Assembly (NCBI RefSeq): GCF_036588685.1
Contig: NC_086381.1
Coordinates: forward strand, 55,241,431-55,305,430
Source: Mytilus trossulus
Taxonomy: Eukaryota > Mollusca > Bivalvia > Mytilida > Mytilidae
Direction: 5' to 3'
DNA: 64,000 nucleotides
The notes below the pieces were generated by a model. The model was given only the letters and a program-made list of their open reading frames with translations, ran no database searches and was not told the origin of the DNA. How positions within the stretch are numbered: the first letter of the stretch is position 1; each line of letters starts with the position of its first letter. Positions 48,563 through 59,226 of the stretch are shown one piece after another. The translations under genes and the position numbers were made by a program.

Positions 48563-48874
48563 GTTAATCGAATTTAATAAATTTGCTAATTCATCAAAAA
48601 TGGTATCAATGTTCAGCAAATGCAACACAAGTATTTATAAATCATGTCAATCTATAGTATTGCTTTTAACTTTATCATGGACTTCTCCTTTTAATTTTAA
48701 AACTTGAACAGGACAAAAATTTTCATCAAACTAGAACAATATCATAGAAAAACATCAAAATAAAAACATTTTGAATTCTGACATTAACCAAATGACACAT
48801 GTGCCACTCTGAATGCAACAGCTTTAAAACTGGAAATTATATAAAGTGTATCTAATAGGAAAACAATTTCCAAA

Positions 48875-48966
48875 TTGTACACAAGAAACTAAAATTAAAA
48901 TAATACAAGACTAACAAAGGCCAGAGGCTCCTGACTTCGGACAGGCGCAAAAATGCGGCAGGGTTA
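48875..48966 (-). repeat. Fragment of the GCGCCTGTCC Mytilus repeat
   Basis: The reverse strand reads TTTTGCGCCTGTCC, GTCAGGAGCCTCTGGCCTTT and GTTAGTCTTGTATTATTTTA, as at 1760-1850. Confidence 0.75.
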
Positions 48967-49164
48967 CCTATCTACAAATATTGTTTAAAGAGGTTTTATA
49001 AAAAAAAAAATGTGTCGAACTTTAAAATGTTCCAAAAACCACTTACTGGATTATATATAAACTGTCATTGTAAATAAAAATAAATAAAGAAATTGTATGT
49101 ATTGTAAATATAAAATTAATGTTTTCAACTTTTATTATTTAGTACATATTACTAGTCCCACCAT

Positions 49165-49348
49165 ACATTTACATTTAAGGTCAAGGAACAGTAAATGGGC
49201 TATGTCGCAGATTTTGCTTAAAATTTGCATACAACCTTGGATCGTTGAACTACAACTGAAAATCGAAAGAATAATACATTTATCTCTTTTATTATTTGAA
49301 AAATTACAGATTTATTTCTTTTAATATGGGTGAATATTTGTATAGAAA
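49165..49348. repeat. Palindromic element copy 2, left part
   Basis: Nearly identical to 47757-47940 up to GGGTGAATATTTGTA, then interrupted by the 4,061-bp element. It resumes at 53410 with AGCAAATAAAATCGGC, exactly where copy 1 continues. Confidence 0.9.
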
Positions 49349-51439
49349 GACGTTACGCTCGATGTTGGTGACGTTTTCTGATTTCATGTACCTCTGACCA
49401 ATAATCGGCTTAAAATAAGAAAAATACCGGGAATTTCATATGTTTTTTTGTGTTAAAATCTTTGGAACACTTAAAACATTATTTTTACGGTGGCTTATTA
49501 GTTTTTATTAACTTTTGTCAATAAACTTTCAAAAAATAAACCAGACAAATCATATGTTTTTGCGTGTAGATGGGTAACATACTAAAACTGTTTTTGAGGG
49601 TTCCTTCTAATTTCGGATACCCACAAGTAAATAAAATATAAAAATAGAATACCATTTGGAAGAGGAACGTTAAGGCTTTGTGATGTCATATTTGTATGAC
49701 GCAACCGACACCATTTTCGAATCGAGTAGACCTTGGAAAAAGTCATTTCAGCTTGTAGACACTGAAGGAAAAATATAAGCCCTTTAAGCGGCATAACAGG
49801 TGAGAATCGATCGATAGCGAGATTATTTGTCATCAAAGTCTTTATATCAAATATCATTATGTAAAACAAACTTGGAAAATGCTTTAAAAACATTGATTCC
49901 CAATTTAAAAGAACGAATTCAATGAAAACTTCGACATCATAGTCAAAATCAAAGCCCCGAAAAACACTGTCACAACAACGTTTAAAAAAAAGATACTCTA
50001 CTTGACATTATCAATACCGAGTAAAAATATGTAAAGCATGTTATCTAGTCAGAAAATACTACATGTCCGGTAATCTAGAACATCTGAACAGCATTTATTC
50101 ATATCGCAGTCTCTTTTTTAGCATTACATAAAATCATATTTTGTATATGAGTCCCCACTGGGCTCCCGTCACAAAACTTTTAACTAACGTTTAACGTTAG
50201 TAATTTCGATGATTTTTAAAGAAAACGATGAAAAAAAGAGGATTGTGCATTTTAAAACGGAGAAATGAAGTCAATATGATAAATTCCTAATAAAAAAGAA
50301 ACGGTAGTATGCATTCGTGTATATTTTTGTCAATTTATTTCGATTACTAATGCGTTGAAAGGGTGTCTACCAAAATGTCACAAAAATGGCATCTTCATTT
50401 TTTTTCTAAAATACTAAAAACAAGTTGTTACAAATCTTTAGAAATAAGTGACAACTGTATAATTAAGAAGAAAATTTAGGCGATAATCGTAAATTCTCAA
50501 ACCGAAGGAACATTTCAATATAAATAGGATAAAGATTAATGTACAAATTATCAAAATACAGTGGTCACATGGTGGTCTACCAAAATGTCACAGCGTCGCT
50601 TATTTGACGTTTTTGACGTTCACCATTACATGTAACCGTTTTTTTGCATTATGGCGTTTTTGAAACGTATTTATTTTGTTATAAAAACATCTTAAACTTA
50701 AATTCGGAATATACTTTTTTCTTTCACATGTTTTTTTTTCTTTCATGTCATTTTTTTTTTTAAAGCTAATGAAGCAGAAACCCAACAACAACAAAATTAT
50801 ACATGTACACGTATATACAAAATTCAAATAAAACTAGCATATCATACATAACTGATATTCGTATCAGTTAAAGTATTGAATAAGAAAGTTGAACGCTGTG
50901 TATACATTATTGTGTTATTACATACATGTATACGAATACGGACACACGGACACATATCGATATGTAAACCATCAAATACGGAGATATGTTATACGTATGT
51001 AGCTAATTGGATATTAATATTTCTAAACATAGGTGGAAATTTTTCCGTTTTTAATATGATTAATATTTTAAAAGTATTTATGTATCAAATAAAACTCATC
51101 GATACTTTATGTTGCCTTACATAGATAGACGCAGAAAGTTTTGGACATTAAAAGAACATGTTGGATATTAAGGTTGGCATGTCAAATATTCGCCTCAACA
51201 TGTCTTGGTATTTTTAAGTTGACCTGCTAGATAATTATACTGACTTGTTTAGATGTTAGGTCGACATGTTAGATATTGAAGTCGATATAGTAGATAATTG
51301 TGTCACCATACTAAACTATGTGACTTAAATACAACAAAAACCGCAACGCAAGCTCTATAACGCCATACACTTTTACCGTTAATAGTAGAACAAAAATACT
51401 ACTAGAAATAATCTGTATACTGTCAAAATATATAAATAA

Positions 51440-51550
51440 GGAGATGTGGTGTGCTTGCCAATGAGACATCTGTCCACTAGTAAGACTTAAGTTTTATTGA
51501 CGAACTCGGAAGACACATGCAATTATAGGTCATTGCATTTTTAATACCCT
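51440..51550. repeat. Fragment of Mytilus GATTGTCAAT-family repeat
   Basis: GGAGATGTGGTGTGCTTGCC, AATGAGACATCTGTCCACTA and TTATAGGTCATTGCA match the family seen at 10381. Confidence 0.7.
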
Positions 51551-51639
51551 AGTAGAATCTGTAGCCGAATTTGGATATAAACAAATAATTATAAATTATT
51601 TTGAAAGTTGTCATAGAAAAAGTCCACAGTATGCCGCAG

Positions 51640-52112
51640 GTTGACTTTTAAAACATCAAGCAGATATTGCCGATATATACGTGAACAATTTCAAATATGT
51701 TCGGCTGTATAACTTTCAATTCACGCAGTCACGATTAACAACACCATGGTCATATGCTTGCACACGAAGAATATCTAAAAATGTAGAAGAAATTCCTAGA
51801 GATAGAAAATCGTTTAAACCAATCAAGGGTATACGGACCATACATCAGGTAGAAACAAAAAATCTACAAACGGTACTAGTTCGAACCGTGTCGTGTTATT
51901 GCGACGGATGCCTTGAGCGTGACTATTGTTTGTTTACTGAGTCTAGTTGGCATTTCGTTGGAAGTCAAAGTAGACCGGTCAGATTTTTGCAGTTTTATGT
52001 AAGGATGAGGAAAATTGTTACTTCCTCCTTAAAGCTACATCGGGGAGTCATAACTATGTTATCAGGAAAAGAAACTGATGAGCGGGGGTCAACTTTCGTT
52101 TACCATGAATGA
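51640..52112 (+). pseudogene. Cys-rich ORF of a mobile element (KGIRTIHQV...SCYC)
   Basis: The open frame begins just after a stop near 51641 without an ATG and reads HQADIADIYVNNFKYVRLYN, then PIKGIRTIHQVETKN, then VLVRTVSCYCDGCLERDYC, and ends at TAA... at 52112. The pattern (K)G..(K/T)IHQV followed by R.(V/L)SC(Y/F)C..C....C is one that I remember from repetitive ORFs in fish, cnidarian and mollusc genomes. Its function is not known to me. The Cys cluster C-x-C-x2-C-x5-C could bind zinc. It lies inside the 49349-53409 element and is probably the 3' end of that element's coding region; the N-terminal part is missing or decayed. Confidence 0.5.
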
Positions 52113-52734
52113 ACCCTTCCTCTAAAGTATAGGGACCATTAAAGTAAAAGGCCCAACTTTCCCTGAAGGAACATCTGTAAATAATGGACATTATTTCATA
52201 AAGAAAAAACATCACGGTTTACAGCGGGCAGTCTTTAGAAAAATCAAAAATCAATTGTCCCAAGCGCTTCCGTACTGTCCGTATCAAGACAATATTTTGA
52301 AAAGAAAAACACTCGTTTAAACCGAAGAAAAGAATAAAAATATTTTGGAATGTTTTAATTTATGTTAACTGCTTCATTGATTTTCATTTGACATTTGTAT
52401 TGTGTCACGGCTTCGTAATATATCACGGCACAGGATGAGAGCACTACACAGAACTTTCTCAATATTGTCCAAAGCAATAATATCTATTACATCGAAGAAT
52501 TTTTTTTATTTTATTTTATTTCTCCAATTGATATTAAAAGAAGTGATTTAGAAATGTATGACACGTTTACTTAAATTGTATTCTAAGGAACAGAAAATCA
52601 TTTCGTTGAGAAATAAAGAATGCGCCAAATGAGAACAATTTTTAAAATAAGATACCATCAACGACAAAAACAGGTAAATGAGAGAGAGAAAAAAATAACA
52701 GTAAAACAAATACAGAACAAAGTAAAACATAAAA

Positions 52735-52865
52735 TATAAAATTGAGAATGGAAACGGGGAATATGTCAACGAGACAACAACCCGAACAAATTAAAGAGCA
52801 GACAAAAGCCGAAGGCCACCAATGCAGCGAGAAATTCCTGCACCCGGAGGCGAGCCTTTTATAAC
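52735..52865 (-). repeat. Copy of the CACATTCCCC-family Mytilus repeat
   Basis: GAGAATGGAAACGGGGAATA, GAGACAACAACCCGAAC, AAAGCCGAAGGCCACCAATG and TGCACCCGGAGGCG form the reverse strand of 1910-2040. Confidence 0.75.
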
Positions 52866-53409
52866 CCCATCCCATTCCACAAAAAAATCAAACTTGACAA
52901 TCGAATACTGTCATCGTTAAATTTTGATAGACATTAAAGTTAAATACGCAAAAGTTAATTTGTTCAACTACTCTAAGGTTGATATAAAAAAAAAAGTGTC
53001 CCGAGCCTCCCTACAGCCATATTTAAAGTGATAACAAAATGATCAAGTATTAAAATAATCTAAAACTGTAAAGCGTTTCTCCTCTATAGCGCGATTTTCA
53101 TAATATAAAAAATCTTGTTTTTTTCAACCGGTAAACATTATTTTAAAACAAATAGTGCATGAATGCGTGGATTTGCATGTAGCGTAAATCCCACAATTAC
53201 CGTCCTTTCCACAGAACACCATACGCATTTATCTTGTTTTTCCTTTGTCTAGAGGTCACCTGGCATACACCCATATCTCCTTACATTAACAGAAAATCAA
53301 GTTTTTAACGAATATACTGGACGTCAATATCACAAAACGTCTATGTAATATGATTTTGACGTTCACATACGACGTTACCAAAAGTGACACCAACATCGAG
53401 CGTAACGTC

Positions 53410-54022
53410 ATAGCAAATAAAATCGGCAAAAACCTTCTAAAATTTGTCTTAAAATCGCCAAATCTCTAATTCTACTCCATAGATTTTTCTTAAAAACCTA
53501 TATATTGTTGACACATAAACTTCTGTTTAAATGATATAAAATAATCATAGGGTCACCAACTTCGTTTTTGTCTAATAATCAATTTGTTATCTTCTTGGTA
53601 GTGAAAAACGTAAAAAATCAACGTTTTACGGCCTGCAACGCGATAACGTTACGATTATTTCGATGCTTTGTTGATTTTTTTTACAAAGAACGCAACTTTG
53701 AATGATGTATACCGTAAAAACGAAGTCGGTGACCCTATCTTTATTTTGCATCATTATAACGGAAATTTATGTATCAACAACATATAGTTTTTAAGGAAAA
53801 ATCTATGGAGTAGAATTAAAGATTTGGCGATTTTAAGACAAATTTTAGAAGGGTTTTCGCCGATTTTATGTGCTTTCTACACAAATGTTCACCCATTTTG
53901 TAAGAATTCAATCAGTAATATTTCAAATGATAATTGAGATAAATGCAATATTTTTTCGATTTTCAGTTGAATTTCATCGAGCCAGAGTCGTATGCCAAAT
54001 TTTGCTGAAATCTGTGACATAG
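53410..54022. repeat. Palindromic element copy 2, right part
   Basis: Continues copy 2 from AGCAAATAAAATCGGC to GACATAGC with only a few substitutions relative to 47936-48543. It lacks the last 20 or so bases of the right terminus and abuts the bivalve repeat at 54029. Confidence 0.9.
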
Positions 54023-54028
54023 CAAGTT

Positions 54029-54195
54029 CGTAACATAAGGCATCTATATACAAAGAATGAAGCATCCAGGTCTTCTACCTTCTAAAAAATAAAGCTTTTA
54101 AGAAGTTTGCTAACGCCGCCGCCGCCGTAGCCGGATCACTATCCCTATGTCGAGCTTTCTGCAACAAAATTTGCAGGCTCGACAAAAATGATGTA
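54029..54195 (+). repeat. 3' end of bivalve repeat (GGCTCGACAAAAA), copy 1
   Basis: GTAACATAAGGCATCTATAT, GAAGCATCCAGGTCTTCTAC, AACGCCGCCGCCGCCG, CTATCCCTATGTCGAGCTTT and a final GCAGGCTCGACAAAAATG. I recognise this ending from many bivalve loci. Confidence 0.75.
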
Positions 54196-55318
54196 CAACA
54201 TGCAGTCACCAAATATAATTGACCTACTAACATACAGTATTTGAAGAAACAAACATAACCGTGAAAACTTTACAATGACTTATATTACCATGAAGCAAGG
54301 TTAGGGACAGATGAACCATGCCAGAAGGACATATACACCTAACAAATATTTTATTTGCCAAATATTCTCAGATCCGGACATCCTGGCATTTACATTTGTC
54401 AGGAGGTGATGAAATCCGGAATCCTCTAGATTTTTCATCTATTTGAAGGGGATAACTGATTATTTATATTGCCGATTATTTTTTAACCAGAGGTTATAGA
54501 ATGTTAAAAATCAAAATGGAGATAGTATATAGTGTCTTTAACAGTATTAAAAGAGTAAAATTACTATATTCAACTGGTTATGATATATATCAATTAAATT
54601 AATTTGCAATAAGTCTATGGAAAATCTAGAGGAATCTTATCCGCATCACCTATCAACATTGTTTACATCACAAAAATGCTAATCATTGATTGGTCAGTTA
54701 CATGTTGTGATGTCACTGCAGATCTGAGAATAGCTGATCTTATAGTATCTGACAAAAAGACCAAATCAGAAAGAAATTAACAGTGACCAATGAACCATGA
54801 AGATGAGGTAAAGGTCAGATGAAACCTGCCAGTTGGATATATGTAAACATTATCAGATAGATATGTAGATGTTATCATTCTATACAACTTTAGTTTACAT
54901 ATAGAATCAGAGATATGACCTTGACCATGAAAATACAACCAAACCGTGACTGCTGATCCATCCACAGTCAGAATCAATTAAACCCTGTCTGACAGACATG
55001 TAACCTTGCAATTAACCCAAATACCAAACATAGTCATATTACTCATAATGACTAAGAAATTAACATGACAAAAAAAACCTATCTGCGTTTTCAAGCAGTT
55101 ACTGAACCAAGAAAATAGAGTTCAATGATAAGAATGACAGACAGAAATCTTGTAACATAAGGCGTCTGCATACGAAGTATGTAGCATCTACGTTTTCTTC
55201 CTTCAGAAATATAATGCTTTAAATATATCACTAACACAGACGCCCAGGATGTATTCCACTATTCCTATGTATCTCATTCTGCTCCTTTTGTTGCAAGCAG
55301 GACAAAAATCTACTTGTT
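54196..55318 (+). repeat. Bivalve repeat, copy 2, interrupted by a MITE
   Basis: Copy 2 includes repeated phrases such as GACCAATGAACCATGAAGAT, GAGGTAAAGGTCAGATGAAA and CCTGCCAGTTGGATATATG. It ends with GTAACATAAGGCGTCTGCAT through GCAAGCAGGACAAAAATCT, parallel to copy 1. Its continuity is broken at 54365-54730 by a TA-flanked insertion. Confidence 0.7.
54365..54730. mobile_element. MITE of 366 bp flanked by TA
   Basis: Termini are TTCTCAGATC and GATCTGAGAA (perfect 10-bp TIR), with TA at 54363-54364 and 54731-54732. A second inner inverted pair, GGTGATGAAATCCGG / CCGCATCACC with ATCCTCTAGATTTTT / AAAATCTAGAGGAAT, lies at 54405-54438 and 54618-54648. Removing it restores GCCAAATAGCTGATC, which fits the host repeat as I remember it. 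TA target choice suggests a Tc1/mariner-like or other TA-targeting family. No ORF. Confidence 0.85.
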
Positions 55319-55460
55319 CTTTAATTTGCCTATAAGCAAATTTCATCTGAAGAAAACAGGCACCTCAAAGAGTGGCAGACAATACAGAAGGGACATTCAA
55401 ACTAAAAAAATAACTGATGTCATGGCAAATATTTTCTTATAGAATTATTTTACATTTTTA

Positions 55461-55631
55461 TTACGTTTGATCAATTCCAGACTGAATTTTATGTAGAAGT
55501 ATTTCTATCTGATTTTTCATCACAGGCTGTCCTTTGTATGTCTTTTTACACAACTTTTTATACTGTTTAGATTTCTTGTCTTTATATTTGGTTAATGCAG
55601 ACTCAATTTCTCTTTTCTGCTTTAAAACTTC
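55461..55631 (-). CDS. CCDC59: CCDC59/TAP26-like protein, exon 4 (C-terminus)
   Basis: This is the last of four coding exons on the minus strand (59218-59137, 57994-57844, 57234-57147, 55631-55461), which join in frame to 492 nt, or 163 residues plus stop. It encodes EVLKQKREIESALTKYKD, KKSKQYKKLCKKTYKGQP, VMKNQIEILLHKIQSG and IDQT-stop. The segment K.(T/Y)KKGQP followed by N.Q.E.LL.KIQ is the conserved end of vertebrate CCDC59 (TTF1-associated protein 26), family rRNA_processing/Fyv7 (comparison from memory). The acceptor is TTTTTCAG and the phase is 0. AATAAA overlaps the stop (55457-55462 on the reverse strand), although true cleavage may be further downstream. Confidence 0.85.
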   Translation of the reverse strand, partial: EVLKQKREIESALTKYKDKKSKQYKKLCKKTYKGQPVMKNQIEILLHKIQSGIDQT

Positions 55632-55807
55632 CTGAAAAAGTTTAAAAGTTAATTAAATATAATATTTTGTCACTTATAGATAAACAGGGTTGTTTTAAAT
55701 GTTAAAAGTATTATCATGTATACACTTTGCTGTACTCAAAATACACACACATGTGAGTATCTTTATTTAAAGACAGATAAAATAAAACTCAACATTACTA
55801 CCTTTCC

Positions 55808-55965
55808 AGTGGCGGATCCTGGGGGTTGGGGTGGGAGTGGTTCGGGTTTAAGAAACCCCCTTTTTTTGGACGATCAATGCATTTGAATGGGGACATGTGG
55901 TTGCCCCCCTTTTTGGTCTGGGTTAGGACCACCCCCCCCTTTTAAAATAACTGGATCTGGCCCTA
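55808..55965. mobile_element. Old MITE in intron 3 (AGTGGCGGATCC family)
   Basis: It starts CCAGTGGCGGATCCTGGGGG and ends CTGGATCTGGCCCTACT, a decayed inverted end. The interior has C-rich runs such as GGACCACCCCCCCCTTTT. This layout is typical of a widespread animal MITE, from memory. Confidence 0.65.
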
Positions 55966-56209
55966 CTTTCAAAATTACATTTATAAATTGTTTTTAGACT
56001 GAACGATCTTGAAATTTTAGATTTATGCAGAGACTACCGGGTATCATGAGTGGAGACAAATATCCTAAGTGAGTGCTAAAAAATTAAAGGGGATTAAGGA
56101 ACACCACTCTAAAATAGCCTGTTGTAATCCCTGATTTATCAGTTTTTATAATGCTATTTATTCATGACCAACCTGTCACACAATAGCCAAAGGAATCTGT
56201 GACGTACCC

Positions 56210-56440
56210 ATCCATACTGTAAACCAACTTATTTTCGTAGATACTTTATTTCGTGTTTTACCCTTTCTTGACCACCTGCATCTATTTAATTTCGCGATTA
56301 TCTGATTTACTTGATGAAGTTTATTATGGAAAGGTCAAAGATTGACATATTCACAACGATTTATATTCGCGTTATTTTTCTACTCGCAAAAGTCGCGAAA
56401 ATAAATCGCTCGTGAAAATAAGTTGGTTTTCGTATACACT
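56210..56440. mobile_element. MITE in intron 3 (AACCAACTTATTTTCG ends)
   Basis: TGTAAACCAACTTATTTTCG near 56217 is mirrored by GTGAAAATAAGTTGGTTTTC near 56410. Between them are repeated TTCGCG and TCGCGAAAATAAATCGC segments. It is non-coding, about 225 bp. Confidence 0.75.
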
Positions 56441-57146
56441 ATACAGAAGTGAAAAATACAGATACAGATGGATGAAAAAGTTTGTTGTCAATAGGACATC
56501 ATGCCCCGCTTGCACTATCATTTTCTTTGTTCAACAAATTTTGAGAGTCTCGAATGAAAACTTAAAAATAAAATTTGGCAAGCAATTTTAAAAGTCCTTT
56601 TTGATGTGACCATAGCTTTACAAAAAATGTCCTTTCAAAAAAACTTTTACCACATGTGGGAAGAACAGATGAGAAGAATAACAGACCAATGGACAGACAG
56701 ACAGAAATCAAAATATCTCTCTTCTATAGATGCTGTGGAAAAGTACTTCTTGTTATGAAAGAACACACTCAGGATTATCCTTATGAAAACAAGGATATTC
56801 TTGATGGATGGGTTGATTGATGTGAAATGTCCAGTGACAAATATATCATGCATATCAGCACATGTTAATATCACATGACCCCTGCTTTGTTCTTTAATTG
56901 TATTTTTCTAGTTCAAAGCTATATTCCCAGGCACATTATTCTGACTCTCCGATAACTATTGTTTCTTATTACTCCTCAATACTTTATTAATGACAATGAG
57001 TCTTTGAACTCAATATATTTAATTGGCCTTTTTCATACAGTTACTAAGAAAGGGACCTACATGTACATGATGTAGTTGTTAAACTTAAATATTGACAAAC
57101 ATAACCATGGTAATCTTAAAAAAACTATGAAAAAAAGTTATCTTAC

Positions 57147-57234
57147 TTTTTTCTTCTTTTCTTTGTCCATTTTTTTCTTACTAAACTGTTTCTGTGACTT
57201 GCTGTAAGTGTTTGAGCTACTGTCCTCTATTTTC
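57147..57234 (-). CDS. CCDC59: CCDC59/TAP26-like protein, exon 3
   Basis: Encodes KIEDSSSNTYSKSQKQ then FSKKKMDKEKKKK, a Lys-rich linker. The acceptor is TTTTCAG, and its first base completes a lysine codon started in exon 2. The donor is GTAAGA. Low complexity makes homology weak, but frame and phase fit both neighbours. Confidence 0.8.
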
Positions 57235-57843
57235 CTGAAAAGATGCCATAAACATATAAATACATGCATGTATTTGTAGAAATGAAAATATATTTGTCAA
57301 CTACAATGTACTGTGTATCAATTCATTTACATTTGCAGATCTGTCAACTGTCCCAATTTTGGCGGTATCATTACGATTTTTTCATGCCTCAACCAGAATC
57401 CTGTAATCAGGATAGTTAAACAAGTCAAAATCCTGATTTTCATAAAATATACCTGAAAAAAACTATTGGTTACCGATTTTGAAGTTTTTCTGACCATTTT
57501 TTAAAAATCTATAATTTTACCTGGCGACAAATTTATGATAAGTTTACAAACCTAAGCTAATCAAGTCACAACAGGTGTCATAATTTGTTGTAACATGTTA
57601 TCTACTTATCTGATGAGTCATAACAATCCTCAAAATTAATTAATTTGTTAACAGAATCAATTTCTCTTTCTATCAATGACTGACCACAAATTTTCATGAA
57701 TCAATAAAATCTGTATGTTTATATGCAGCTCAAGAGGTTCCTCCAAAACATATTTTTGTATAAATAGTAAAAAAAAATATTTTGTCGAAAGTAATATTTT
57801 TACCCCTAACATGCTTAAAAAGCATTTCTTATATGATTCTTAC

Positions 57844-57994
57844 TTTTCTTTTCCGATCTTTTCCTCTGTCATGTCTGTGTCTTCAAAGCTTGTGTGTGGC
57901 AAGGCTGTCCTTTCTCTTTTCTTTTTTTCTTTTCTCAGCATCTTAAGATATTCATATTGTACTTTCTTTTTTCTTTTATCTGCAAAACCCTGTC
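57844..57994 (-). CDS. CCDC59: CCDC59/TAP26-like protein, exon 2 (GQGFA core)
   Basis: The frame reads QGFADKRKKKVQYEYLKML, then RKEKKKRERTALPHTSF, then EDTDMTEEKIGKEK. With the preceding exon it restores EGQGFADKRKKK, which aligns with the EGQGFAFRRK..I..SY..LLRKEKK core of vertebrate CCDC59. The acceptor is TTTTTTTTTAG and the donor is AA followed by GTAAGA. The protein is expected to be nucleolar or nuclear and involved in pre-rRNA processing. That role is inferred from the yeast Fyv7 family. Confidence 0.87.
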
Positions 57995-58019
57995 CTAAAA
58001 AAAAACTGAAATTTTAATG

Positions 58020-58130
58020 ATATACAATGTATATATATCATGTATATATAAAGGAGTCTATCAAGGAGTCTATCATATATATATATACATGTATGTTGGG
58101 TTGGTGTTTAGACGAGTTGTATATCATGTA
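58020..58130. repeat. AT microsatellite and SINE tail fragment in intron 1
   Basis: An (AT)n tract lies near 58075-58090. It is followed by TGTTGGGTTGGTGTTTAGAC and GAGTTGTATATC, which matches the tail of the SINE at 58407-58583. Confidence 0.7.
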
Positions 58131-58406
58131 TATACATTATGTACACAGCCATGTATCACCATCATTGATGGCGATCCGATGGATAAATCTGTTGTAGAGT
58201 TGTCACTGACTCGGACGTACTTATAAATATAATTATTTTCTGTGACTGTATCTTACATTAATTTGTAGGATCCTTTACTATAGATAATTGAGCTGATCTG
58301 TAACAATAACATCTCCATGCCTAATTTATCATGTACTGCAGTAAGACACTAGATTAAAACTGACGAGGAAAGGTAACACACGGCCACCGGAAGCTTTATT
58401 TTTGTA

Positions 58407-58583
58407 GAGCCCAGGTGGTCGTGTGGTCTAGTAGGACGGCTGCAGTGCAGGCAAATTGGTGTCATGATATCACAGTAGCATGGGTTCTAATCCTGGCGAG
58501 GGAAGAACAAAAAATTTGCAAAAGCAAATTTACAGATCTAACATTGTTGGGTTGATGTTTAGACAAGTTGTATATATATATAT
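58407..58583 (+). mobile_element. tRNA-derived SINE in intron 1 of the CCDC59-like gene
   Basis: The head GAGCCCAGGTGGTCGTGTGG is followed by an A-box-like TGGTCTAGTAGGACGG (58424) and a B box GGTTCTAATCC (58483-58493). The tail runs to TTGTTGGGTTGATGTTTAGA and then an AT microsatellite. It lies antisense to the host gene. The loops are too long for a functional tRNA. Confidence 0.8.
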
Positions 58584-59136
58584 CTGAATCTGAATTAATA
58601 CGTTGCAGGGCTAGGATATGGCATCAATACACCTTATCGCTATTTGTCTGCCATTACTGGATATCACACAGGTTCCCGTAAAATTTTGACGTCATAAAAC
58701 AAAACATCTGACGCCACAATCTGACAATGGAAAAGTGATTGATTGATGTATGCATCAAAAGGTCAAGCGGCTGGGTCGGCCGGCCGAGTAGGGTAATAGC
58801 AATAAGGTGTATGGCAACGGGAGAGAGGCGCTGGAAAATTAGTCCAACGTTGTGAGAGCAACAGAAGTTTTAAAGCTCTCAATTGTCTTAGCACACACGA
58901 GATTGTTGGGTAGTCTATTCCAATCAGGTATTGTTCTATATATATATATATATATAACTTAAATAAATCCCTAACAAAAGAACCCAAATCGTAAACATTA
59001 CGGTATTTCCTTTTCTTTTTTTTAACAAAATTTATATTGAAGTTACAAAAAAATAATTCATACAGACTTCGTCCCCATTTACCTCATATTAATGAACCTC
59101 AAGTAAACAAAACAGTAAGTATTGATGTTTCTATAC

Positions 59137-59218
59137 CTTCCTTTTTATTTCCTTTAAATTTTTTGTACTGCTCAGCCTTCAACTGTCGCTTCCCTTCTCT
59201 CTGTTTTTGCAAATCCAT
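59137..59218 (-). CDS. CCDC59: CCDC59/TAP26-like protein, exon 1 (start)
   Basis: Encodes MDLQKQREGKRQLKAEQY then KKFKGNKKE. The donor is GAAG followed by GTATAG, in phase 1. I chose this ATG because an in-frame TGA occurs 21 bases upstream and the following residues lead straight into the conserved EGQGFA core. A splice acceptor (TTTTGAAG or TTCAG) lies just before the ATG, so a 5' UTR exon, or a longer N-terminus as in vertebrates (241 residues in human), cannot be excluded. At 163 residues the protein is shorter than the human one. Confidence 0.75.
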
Positions 59219-59226
59219 TCCTGAAC

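Larger units (their letters stand above)
49349..53409. mobile_element. 4,061-bp TIR element inserted in palindromic copy 2
   Basis: The first 22 bases (GACGTTACGCTCGATGTTGG plus TG) and the last 22 are perfect inverted repeats. Flanks are ATAGAAA (49342-49348) and ATAGCAA (53410-53416), a plausible 7-bp target duplication with one mismatch, or ATAG alone. Insertion is certain because the flanks rejoin to give the arm present uninterrupted at 47763-48562. The inside contains a Cys-rich ORF relic (51640-52112), two repeated GTCTACCAAAATGTCACA segments (50368, 50577), and two Mytilus repeat fragments. No full transposase is seen. The superfamily is unassigned. Confidence 0.88.

Noticed and set aside
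58407-58500. Possible tRNA gene
   Set aside because: A and B boxes are present, but the segment is too long and lacks a pairing acceptor stem. It is a SINE head.
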